Under the pieces are notes generated by a model. The model was not told the DNA's origin and did no database searches. It saw only the letters and a list, made by a program, of their open reading frames with translations. Position numbers and translations under genes: made by a program. Positions 1-5,088 of a stretch of 8,878 nt of DNA are shown here, in pieces. Positions within the stretch are counted from its first letter, which is position 1; each line of letters opens with the position of its first letter. The stretch comes from Thermoplasmata archaeon (GTDB lineage: Archaea; Thermoplasmatota; Thermoplasmata; Thermoplasmatales; Thermoplasmataceae): positions 1 through 8,878 of the forward strand of contig JAJZLW010000104.1 of assembly GCA_021850505.1 (NCBI GenBank), in the 5' to 3' direction.

Positions 1-36
1 TCTGAAGATATGATGATAATTATTGAAATACAATGA
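1..36 (+). CDS. Possible 3' tail of an upstream gene (partial)
   Basis: Of the three plus-strand frames, only frame 1 stays open from the window edge; it ends at a TGA at 34-36, giving an eleven-residue tail (SEDMMIIIEIQ). The other two frames stop within the first 13 bases. If a co-directional gene precedes the Rieske gene, this is its end, and the Shine-Dalgarno-like site at 35-43 would overlap its stop codon as is usual inside operons. Eleven codons are too few to identify a product, and the stretch may simply be non-coding. Confidence 0.25.
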   Translation, partial: SEDMMIIIEIQ

Positions 37-43
37 GGTGATC
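35..43 (+). promoter_or_regulatory. Strong Shine-Dalgarno site with unusually long spacing
   Basis: GAGGTGATC is complementary over nine bases to the conserved 3' end of archaeal 16S rRNA (GAUCACCUC). The only usable in-frame start downstream is the GTG at 60, sixteen bases beyond the site, which is longer than normal. A weaker AAGGG at 48-52 lies closer. The ATG at 33 and the GTG at 38 both run into stop codons within three codons. Confidence 0.55.
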
Positions 44-59
44 AGCTAAGGGATTTATC

Positions 60-878
60 GTGCCAGACACTGAAAACGATAAGAACAGACCCTTCAATGA
101 AAGGAGAACATTTCTTAAAGCGGTTGGTATTTCTAGTGCTGCCCTTCTTGTAGGTGGCCTTTCAGGATGGAGATACTTCGTTCCAAAGACAAGAAACCTT
201 CCGGTTTCCTCCACATATCCGACTGCAATATTGACAGACTCTAACGGAAACCCGATACATGCCTCTGATATACCGGTAGCAGGGCTTTCCACAAGCAAAT
301 ATCCACTGATGGTTTTCAATTATCCTCTTCAGGACGAACCAAACATACTAATGGCTCTTAATGGAGTGTCAATTCCTGGGGGTGTGGGACCGAATTCAAA
401 CATAGTTGCTTACAGTGGTATATGCCAGCATCTTGCCTGTATCACGCCGTTGCTGAGCTACGATCCAGCTAAGCATATTCCATTTGAGGCTCAACTCATT
501 GGGTACACATCAGCAAACTGGCCAAAATATGGTCTGATATATTGCAAATGTCATGGGAGCCAGTACGATCCAACTAAAGGTGTGCACAATTTATACAATA
601 ATGGCCCGGCTCCGAGCCCAGCAAATCACTCCCTTCCACAGGTTATCCTGCATCATGATGTATCCACGGACTACCTATACGCGGTCGGCATGAATAGTGA
701 AAGCCCTGTTATCAGGACACACCAGTTCCTTCCCAATGGCGAAATTTACGGATCGCAGGTTGAAACTGAAAACATGTCCGGAGGGACGGAGCTTCCAATA
801 TACAGCCAGACCGAAAATGTATACAAATCAATCGTTGTAAGCAGTTCAAATGGACCATGGCCTGGAAACTATTACTGA
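60..878 (+). CDS. Tat-exported high-potential Rieske iron-sulfur protein of a bc-type complex
   Basis: This is the Rieske 2Fe-2S subunit of a quinol-oxidising complex, taking an electron from quinol at the cytochrome b Qo site and passing it to an extracytoplasmic acceptor. Residues 15-20 (RRTFLK) form a twin-arginine motif followed by a hydrophobic segment at about 21-37, a typical Tat signal/anchor. Both cluster boxes are intact: C122-Q-H124-L-A-C127 and C162-K-C164-H165-G-S167-Q-Y169. C122, H124, C162 and H165 should bind the cluster, and C127 with C164 should form the disulfide of high-potential Rieske proteins. S167 and Y169 match the hydrogen-bonding residues that raise the potential. 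The boxes are 34 residues apart. The start is a GTG, because an in-frame TGA at 39-41 excludes longer forms. The gene is followed at once by cytochrome b. Confidence 0.93.
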   Translation: MPDTENDKNRPFNERRTFLKAVGISSAALLVGGLSGWRYFVPKTRNLPVSSTYPTAILTDSNGNPIHASDIPVAGLSTSKYPLMVFNYPLQDEPNILMALNGVSIPGGVGPNSNIVAYSGICQHLACITPLLSYDPAKHIPFEAQLIGYTSANWPKYGLIYCKCHGSQYDPTKGVHNLYNNGPAPSPANHSLPQVILHHDVSTDYLYAVGMNSESPVIRTHQFLPNGEIYGSQVETENMSGGTELPIYSQTENVYKSIVVSSSNGPWPGNYY

Positions 879-888
879 GACTGATATC

Positions 889-2079
889 ATGACAGAAAAA
901 AATGAATATGACCTGACCAAAATAATAACTGAAGAAAAAGGACCGCCGGGTTCCTACAACATATCCCTTAGATCTATAACGAAAAAAGAGCTCCGTCTGG
1001 ATTACTGGACAGGTTCTTTTCTGCTGGCAGCCTTGCTTTATCTGGGGTTTTCAGGAATACTGCTTTTCTATTACTATCAGCAGGGAAATCCGTATAACTC
1101 GACTGCGGGTATAATTTCCACCGTATATTTTGGGCATCTTCTGCTTACCTCCCACCTTTATATGGGGTATGCCATGGTCGCGCTTCTCTATGTGCATATG
1201 TTCAGATCATATTTCACAGGTGCTTACAAAGGAAAATGGAGGTGGCTCCAGTGGATTCTTGGTGTCATATTATTTGTCCTTGTTTACATCGAGGCCATAC
1301 TGGGTTATCTCCTCACACAGACATACATCAGCCTTTCAGCGCTTCATGTCATGGAGATACTTGTTGAAAAGAGCGTTATCGGAAGACTTTTCCCTGCCCT
1401 TGCCAATTTTCTAGTGGCAGTCATAGTGGGAAATGGAACAACTGCCCAGACAATGGCTCACCTGCTTTCTTTACATGTTGCTATTGTGGGAGGACTGATC
1501 ATCCTTGTTACCGTACTGCACTTCTATCTCTTTGAGAAATCTGGTCCATTTGGAATAAAGGATGAACCCGAGGAAGTACAGAAAAAAAAGAATCTTCCGT
1601 GGTTTCCTGTCAACCTCTTGTATACAGTATTCACATCTCTGATATTCATAGCAATAGTGCTCATATTCGCTGCTGCATTTCCTCAGAAACTGCAACTCGC
1701 ATATGGCTCTCTCCAGTATGGACTGACGCCGTTTCCTGACTGGTACATAATGCCAGTTTACAAATTAATGGATCTTGCAGGTTATGGATTGACAACAGGA
1801 GGTGTGCCGCTTGTCACATTTTTCCTCATTTCCCTTTTGTTCATACCCTTCATTGACAGATACAAAGGAACGGAGGCTCTTGAAAGGCCGATGATCACAG
1901 TCTTTGGTGTGTTTTATCTCATCGCGCTCTTCATTATGGGATTATGGGGATACGCACAACCCGGTCTAACTCAGACCAGACTGCTTACAATGGACATGTG
2001 GTGGGGCATCACGTTAGTAGCATTTGCTTCAGTATATGCAATGAGATTTGCAAAACAGGATATGGTGAAGAATGAATAA
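889..2079 (+). CDS. Cytochrome b subunit of a bc-type quinol oxidase complex
   Basis: This integral membrane protein carries two b haems and oxidises quinol together with the preceding Rieske protein. About eight transmembrane helices are visible. Helix B has H89 and H103 (14 apart) and helix D has H196 and H211 (15 apart), numbered from the ATG at 889; these are the four haem ligands. The 15-residue step in helix D is the cytochrome b6 pattern rather than the mitochondrial 14. The Qo-site motif PEWY appears as PDWY at 283-286. The protein is one full-length chain of 396 residues, including the C-terminal helices that b6 lacks. I chose the ATG at 889, ten bases after the Rieske stop. An in-frame ATG at 850 would add 13 residues but overlaps the Rieske gene by 29 bases and has no visible ribosome site. 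Confidence 0.94.
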   Translation: MTEKNEYDLTKIITEEKGPPGSYNISLRSITKKELRLDYWTGSFLLAALLYLGFSGILLFYYYQQGNPYNSTAGIISTVYFGHLLLTSHLYMGYAMVALLYVHMFRSYFTGAYKGKWRWLQWILGVILFVLVYIEAILGYLLTQTYISLSALHVMEILVEKSVIGRLFPALANFLVAVIVGNGTTAQTMAHLLSLHVAIVGGLIILVTVLHFYLFEKSGPFGIKDEPEEVQKKKNLPWFPVNLLYTVFTSLIFIAIVLIFAAAFPQKLQLAYGSLQYGLTPFPDWYIMPVYKLMDLAGYGLTTGGVPLVTFFLISLLFIPFIDRYKGTEALERPMITVFGVFYLIALFIMGLWGYAQPGLTQTRLLTMDMWWGITLVAFASVYAMRFAKQDMVKNE

Positions 2080-2260
2080 ACTCAAAACAGCTTATCTGAT
2101 CATAGGTATACAGGTCGTGATTGCGGTATTGCTCTGGTATATTTCCGCTGTGGCATTCTCAAGTTACCAGACGGTGTGGGCAATATTGCTCTTCATTGAT
2201 CTGATCCTGACATCTCTTGTAGTATTGATCTCACTTGCAGCGGAGGGGATTTACAGATGA
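2072..2260 (+). CDS. Small two-helix membrane protein in the cytochrome b operon
   Basis: This 62-residue protein is almost entirely hydrophobic, with predicted membrane helices at about 7-29 and 34-57 and a short basic N-terminus (KLK). It has no Cys or His and so no obvious cofactor ligand. Its ATG overlaps the last eight bases of cytochrome b, with a GGTGA ribosome site at 2064-2068, so translation is probably coupled. I do not recognise the family. Its position and coupling suggest a small structural or assembly subunit of the bc-type complex; that role is inference. Confidence 0.8.
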   Translation: MNKLKTAYLIIGIQVVIAVLLWYISAVAFSSYQTVWAILLFIDLILTSLVVLISLAAEGIYR

Positions 2261-2604
2261 TAATAAACAGGCGGCTGGCTCTATTTTACATATCGATGAT
2301 AATATACATTGCTGGTTCAATCCCAATGGTCCTATACACACTCGTCATCTATCCTATCGTTAGAATGTATAATGAACCAATCTCTTCAATGGTATCACCT
2401 GTCTTTGGTAATTATTACGATTTCCTTCTTGCACTTTTCATAGTCTCACTTGTCTTCATGGTGGCATCAGTGATATTCTTCGTAATTTCACTGTTGATGA
2501 AAAATGGAAAAGGGGTCAGGTCAGGTTTGAGGATCAGAACAATCCTGCTGCCATTGCTTCTTTATGTTTTTGCCTTTGCTTTGATTGGAGTGAGTTATCC
2601 ATGA
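2257..2604 (+). CDS. Three-helix membrane protein in the cytochrome b operon
   Basis: This 115-residue hydrophobic protein has likely helices at about 7-33, 56-80 and 94-112. A basic loop at about 82-94 (K82, K85, R88, R92, R94) probably faces the cytoplasm by the positive-inside rule. No Cys or His is present, so it is unlikely to bind haem or a metal cluster. It overlaps the preceding gene through ATGA at 2257-2260 and has a strong purine-rich site (GGAGGGGA) at about 2242-2249. I do not recognise the family. Its context, between two other coupled membrane genes downstream of cytochrome b, suggests a subunit or assembly factor of the respiratory complex (inference). Confidence 0.8.
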   Translation: MIINRRLALFYISMIIYIAGSIPMVLYTLVIYPIVRMYNEPISSMVSPVFGNYYDFLLALFIVSLVFMVASVIFFVISLLMKNGKGVRSGLRIRTILLPLLLYVFAFALIGVSYP

Positions 2605-2837
2605 GTATTTTGACAGAATTCAAGGATCTCTGGAAAGAAAGAAGGATAGAAATGGTAGAGATCTTCTTCGCACTAGTTTTGTTGATCCTTTCCGTTCCCA
2701 TATTCATACTTTACCAGTATTTTCCAACGATCTCGCCTGAAATAGGCCCGCATCAGATAGCAAGCTGGCTTTCGGTTACATTTGCATTCATCGGTTTTGG
2801 CGTCCTCGTATACAATATGGGGAAGCTGGAGATATGA
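2601..2837 (+). CDS. Small two-helix membrane protein, last gene of the cytochrome b operon
   Basis: This 78-residue protein begins with a charged amphipathic stretch (residues 5-20, rich in K, R and E), then has helices at about 19-41 and 53-71. The connecting loop holds P42, P46, P50 and the only histidine, H51. It overlaps the previous gene by ATGA at 2601-2604 and is therefore probably translated by coupling. The next gene starts 100 bp later with its own promoter, so this is likely the operon end, although I see no clear oligo-T terminator. The family is not recognised; a role in the bc-type complex is inferred from position only. Confidence 0.78.
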   Translation: MSILTEFKDLWKERRIEMVEIFFALVLLILSVPIFILYQYFPTISPEIGPHQIASWLSVTFAFIGFGVLVYNMGKLEI

Positions 2838-2937
2838 AAATATATATTAATATCATAGAACCCCCTAGGTCTAACCGTCCCCATGCGGTACCATAATTAG
2901 TGAAAGTTATAATATTATATAACAATCACTTACTTTA
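2838..2937 (+). promoter_or_regulatory. Spacer with TATA promoter for the AbiE pair
   Basis: The last 35 bases hold an A+T-rich TATA-like stretch at 2908-2922 (TTATAATATTATATA), preceded by a purine-rich GAAAG at 2902-2906 that could serve as a BRE. The box centre lies about 23-26 bp before the ATG at 2938, so the transcript should be leaderless or nearly so. No Shine-Dalgarno site precedes that ATG, which agrees with leaderless translation. The middle of the spacer (2859-2893) is more G+C-rich, with short palindromes CCTAGG (2864-2869) and GGTACC (2887-2892) that I cannot interpret. Confidence 0.6.
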
Positions 2938-3579
2938 ATGGAGCCAATAGAACAGTTTCTAAGTGGTCAGAGGTTAAAAATTGCCAGTCTTCAAGATTAT
3001 ATAATTGATCTTATATATGACAGGATCCAGCCTGAAGCTCTTCTATACGGCGGAACGGCAATTTGGAGATGCTTTGGAGGCATGAGATTTTCAGAGGATA
3101 TTGACATTTACATGGAGTTGGCTGCCTTTGAAGAACTTATTGGATCACTTGCAAAGTACGACCTTAAACTGATTTGGACCGATCCTGATTTGCCTTCAAG
3201 GGTTAGAATAGCGAGGAAAGATACTGATATTCTTCTGGCGTCAAAGCCCGGTTTCTCTGAAAATGAAATACGCTCTTATTTACGAATAGACGGAACTGTA
3301 AAAATTATAAACGTGTTTAGCCCGACGGAATTAATGAGAACGAAGATTGAAGCATATCATGGTAGAAGATATGTAAGAGACATCTATGATCTGTTCATTC
3401 TTACGAAATGGCTTGATAGATCAGATTATGTTGTTAGATCAAACATTTCGTCATTTCTAAACAATTTAGTGAGACCTATTGATGAAGATGTACTGCAAGC
3501 GCTTCTGTATGCTGGTCCACGTAATCTGAATTTTGACAGTATGATCGAGTATCTTAGGAAGTGGTTGAATGAAATATGA
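2938..3579 (+). CDS. AbiEii-type nucleotidyltransferase toxin
   Basis: This is the toxin component of an AbiE-type (type IV) toxin-antitoxin system. The family comprises DNA polymerase beta-fold nucleotidyltransferases; some members modify tRNA and block translation, and the system was first known as phage abortive infection. The motif at 38-59 has G38-G39-T40 and then R50-F51-S52-E53-D54-I-D56, where D54 and D56 should bind the catalytic metals. A second conserved block holds K136, E138 and R147-D148-x-x-D151, typical of AbiEii/DUF1814 proteins. The length of 213 residues is at the short end for the family, but the core looks intact. The ATG lacks a ribosome site and sits about 25 bp after a TATA box. 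The next gene overlaps it by 11 bases. By eye the gene is more A+T-rich than the respiratory operon, which is compatible with horizontal acquisition. Confidence 0.86.
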   Translation: MEPIEQFLSGQRLKIASLQDYIIDLIYDRIQPEALLYGGTAIWRCFGGMRFSEDIDIYMELAAFEELIGSLAKYDLKLIWTDPDLPSRVRIARKDTDILLASKPGFSENEIRSYLRIDGTVKIINVFSPTELMRTKIEAYHGRRYVRDIYDLFILTKWLDRSDYVVRSNISSFLNNLVRPIDEDVLQALLYAGPRNLNFDSMIEYLRKWLNEI

Positions 3580-4129
3580 GGCGGCTTTCGCTGAATTCTT
3601 TGCTAAGCAATTAATCTTCGACATTAATGATGCAAGGAGGTTCTTGTTCAGATTGGGTGCAAGTGAAGCTTACATTAGATTAATGCTCCACAATCTTGTG
3701 CAAGATGGAAAACTGCAGAGAATCGGAAAAGGCAGCTATTCTTACAACCGCAATGAGTCATTAATTGGATTCAAATTTAGGCCATTCTATTATGGTCTTC
3801 AGTATGCGCTTACAATTAGGAAGTTATGGACTCAGCAATCTGTCCCCGTCATAATGACAAGAAGCCTGGCCAATCCAGGAATCAGGGACATGATGGGAAT
3901 GCGTGTGATAGTTCACAGGATTAATGAAAGAGCATTCTTTGGTTATGATTACGTAAATTATGGTGGTGTTTTTGTTCCAGTATCAGATGTTGAAAAAACC
4001 CTTCTTGATCTGAATTATTACGGTCTGTCCATTGATTCTGAAACCAAAGAAAGACTAAATGAAATGGCAAACAGATCAAAGCTGCTTGAATATGCTTCCA
4101 AGCTCTATGGAATGTCCGGAAAGAATTAA
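3569..4129 (+). CDS. AbiEi-type antitoxin and transcriptional regulator
   Basis: This is the probable antitoxin partner of the preceding nucleotidyltransferase. Residues about 18-60 look like a winged helix-turn-helix (a helical pair followed by G47-K-L-Q-R-I-G-K-G-S-Y, the wing), as in AbiEi proteins, which bind DNA and repress their own operon. The C-terminal part contains the family signature V138-S-D-V-E-K-T-L-L-D-L148. At 186 residues it is close to normal length for short AbiEi proteins. It starts inside the toxin gene with an 11-base overlap and has a purine-rich site (AGGAAGTGG) at 3556-3564, so it is probably translated by coupling. In characterised AbiE loci the antitoxin comes first; here the order is reversed. 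Confidence 0.82.
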   Translation: MKYEAAFAEFFAKQLIFDINDARRFLFRLGASEAYIRLMLHNLVQDGKLQRIGKGSYSYNRNESLIGFKFRPFYYGLQYALTIRKLWTQQSVPVIMTRSLANPGIRDMMGMRVIVHRINERAFFGYDYVNYGGVFVPVSDVEKTLLDLNYYGLSIDSETKERLNEMANRSKLLEYASKLYGMSGKN

Positions 4130-4137
4130 TTTTCATA

Positions 4138-4153
4138 TCTTTATTAATAAAGA
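4138..4153. repeat. Perfect 16-bp palindrome downstream of the antitoxin gene
   Basis: TCTTTATTAATAAAGA reads identically on both strands and begins eight bases after the antitoxin stop codon. It could be a protein-binding site or a weak hairpin at the transcript end. There is no G+C stem with a following T-run, so a bacterial-type intrinsic terminator is not supported. Its A+T-only core makes a chance origin possible. Confidence 0.5.
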
Positions 4154-4218
4154 GTTTGGATTTTTGATTATTCCACTTTCTTACACCATATTTAGATTAA
4201 AGATCTGGGATTCAAATC

Positions 4219-4225
4219 TTTTTTT
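4219..4225 (+). terminator. Oligo-T run, candidate archaeal terminator for the AbiE operon
   Basis: Seven consecutive T residues on the coding strand lie 90 bp after the antitoxin stop. Archaeal RNA polymerase commonly terminates at such U-tracts without needing a hairpin. A shorter T5 run lies at 4161-4165. This is the best terminator candidate between the AbiE pair and the next promoter. Confidence 0.45.
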
Positions 4226-4294
4226 GCCATGAACCTCACTTTTCGGGGCAATTAGGATAAAGATCAATACTCGTGCATTGAAGTTACTAACAAA

Positions 4295-4303
4295 TGTCAG
4301 ACA
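4295..4303. promoter_or_regulatory. TGTCAGACA element (left copy of a pair)
   Basis: This 9-bp site has the dyad form TGTC-N-GACA and is the exact reverse complement of the site at 4449-4457, 154 bp away. Paired dyads upstream of one gene can be operators for a dimeric repressor acting by looping. The motif is short, and no regulator for it can be named. Confidence 0.35.
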
Positions 4304-4316
4304 AAATTAGTTATTT

Positions 4317-4374
4317 CGTAAAGGGTAATTTAATGGTTCAAAGAAATAATTAAATTTCTCGGACCACCTTTACG
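4317..4374. repeat. Nested inverted repeat, possible long RNA hairpin
   Basis: Three successive pairings share one centre. The outer arms CGTAAAGG (4317-4324) and CCTTTACG (4367-4374) are perfect. The middle arms GGTTC (4335-4339) and GGACC (4361-4365) pair with one G-U. The inner arms AGAAAT (4342-4347) and ATTTCT (4354-4359) close a six-base AATTAA loop. The main asymmetry is a ten-base bulge (4325-4334) opposite a single base. Nineteen pairs in 58 bases suggest a structured RNA or a DNA cruciform, but the sequence alone does not say which strand is transcribed. Confidence 0.45.
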
Positions 4375-4402
4375 TTAATTCAATTTAATATTCAATATAT
4401 GA

Positions 4403-4422
4403 GATAATTATCGTTAATTATC
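4403..4422. promoter_or_regulatory. Tandem TAATTATC boxes upstream of a TATA element
   Basis: TAATTATC occurs at 4405-4412 and again at 4415-4422, exactly one helical turn apart. The first copy also lies inside the perfect palindrome GATAATTATC (4403-4412). The boxes sit immediately before the TATA-like stretch at 4424-4436, where archaeal activators or BRE-contacting factors would bind. They may be regulatory, but A+T-rich composition makes coincidence possible. Confidence 0.35.
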
Positions 4423-4423
4423 C

Positions 4424-4457
4424 AAAAATATTAATACTTGTCATACAATGTCTGACA
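4424..4457 (+). promoter_or_regulatory. TATA promoter of the membrane protein gene, with TGTCTGACA at the predicted start
   Basis: The TATA-like stretch AAATATTAATA (4426-4436) is centred about 30 bp before the ATG at 4461, predicting a start of transcription near 4455-4460 and a leaderless or very short-leader message. The dyad TGTCTGACA (4449-4457) covers that predicted start, and a second imperfect dyad TTGT-N3-ACAA lies at 4438-4448. A protein bound here would block initiation, as typical archaeal repressors do. Confidence 0.5.
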
Positions 4458-4460
4458 GTT

Positions 4461-5084
4461 ATGGTCGGTTTAACATCAACAATAGAGAATTATTTCAAGA
4501 GTCTCTTCTTGAATAGTTTATACCTTCCAGCCAGTTTATCCTATGTCGTACTTATAGGCTTGGTCTTTCTTTCAGTTGCACTGATATTTAAGGGAAGTAC
4601 TACCTGGAAGCTCCTGTTTGTTGTACTTGGAGCATATTATGGTTACATATTTGCCTCGTTCCTTCTCCATTACATACCACTTTCAAGCACTCCTGTTTAT
4701 CTGGTCCTGATCATAGGTATTATTTTAGGCGCCCTTCTGATGACCATCTTTGTAAAGATAGCCTTATCAGTGGGTTTTGCTGCCCTTACATTCTTTGTTC
4801 TGCTTGCAATCTATCCTGCATATTTGCCTGAAATACTTGTTATAAGCGTCCTTGTTTTCGCGGCCGTTTACGTTCTTTACAAGAGAGTAACAATGGTTGT
4901 TGCAGGAGTGCTTGGTGCTTTTCTTCTCTGGTTTACCCTTCTTGTACTTGGTGTGACTTCAATAGATGCGCAGATAATCGCAGGTATTCTCTACCCTTTG
5001 GGGCTCTATCTGCAGGTGGTTGAAAAATCAAGAAAGGCAGCGCGTTCCAGATATTACAGAGACTATTACCGTGCAAGGTACTGA
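4461..5084 (+). CDS. Seven-helix membrane protein of unknown function
   Basis: This 207-residue protein has likely membrane helices at about 24-43, 49-72, 78-97, 99-117, 124-140, 144-164 and 168-186. The pattern is internally repetitive: short helices separated by a basic residue, followed by glycine/alanine-rich helices (G57-A58...G61, G86...G90-A91, G149...G152-A153). This resembles TMEM198/DUF4203-like proteins, but I cannot confirm that family. The C-terminal tail (188-207) is strongly basic and rich in Arg and Tyr, with repeated R-Y-Y and R-D-Y-Y units, and is probably cytoplasmic. No catalytic motif is visible. It has its own promoter and no ribosome site. It converges on the ETF gene with only four bases between the stop codons. 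Confidence 0.8.
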   Translation: MVGLTSTIENYFKSLFLNSLYLPASLSYVVLIGLVFLSVALIFKGSTTWKLLFVVLGAYYGYIFASFLLHYIPLSSTPVYLVLIIGIILGALLMTIFVKIALSVGFAALTFFVLLAIYPAYLPEILVISVLVFAAVYVLYKRVTMVVAGVLGAFLLWFTLLVLGVTSIDAQIIAGILYPLGLYLQVVEKSRKAARSRYYRDYYRARY

Positions 5085-5088
5085 AATA

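Larger units (their letters stand above)
4130..4460. other. Intergenic region (331 bp), A+T-rich, no gene seen
   Basis: No open frame of convincing length or composition lies here on either strand. The region holds a 16-bp palindrome just after the antitoxin stop, a T7 run, an imperfect 14-base direct repeat 60 bp apart (4192-4205 and 4252-4265, 12 of 14 identical), a nested inverted repeat at 4317-4374, a 7-base direct repeat ATTCAAT (4378-4384 and 4390-4396), and the promoter of the next gene. Much of this may be low-complexity A+T sequence, but the nested repeat has G+C-containing arms. Confidence 0.7.

Noticed and set aside
20..319. Open frame of 99 codons on the minus strand over the Rieske gene start
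   Set aside because: It is antisense to the Tat signal and N-terminal part of a clear Rieske protein, with no motif of its own.
850..888. N-terminal 13-residue extension of cytochrome b from the ATG at 850
   Set aside because: It overlaps the Rieske gene by 29 bases without a ribosome site, whereas the ATG at 889 follows the Rieske stop by ten bases.
1130..1414. Alternative plus-strand frame inside cytochrome b
   Set aside because: It overlaps the haem-binding helices of cytochrome b in another frame and its composition reflects the shadowed frame.
4295..4457. A 163-bp miniature transposable element bounded by TGTCAGACA inverted repeats
   Set aside because: Terminal similarity stops at nine bases, no flanking target duplication is visible, and the right end merges with the promoter. 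It is kept only as an alternative to paired operators.
4130..4460. CRISPR array or tRNA gene in the long spacer
   Set aside because: There are no regularly spaced repeats of 24-37 bases, and no cloverleaf with a T-loop GTTCRANYC box was found.
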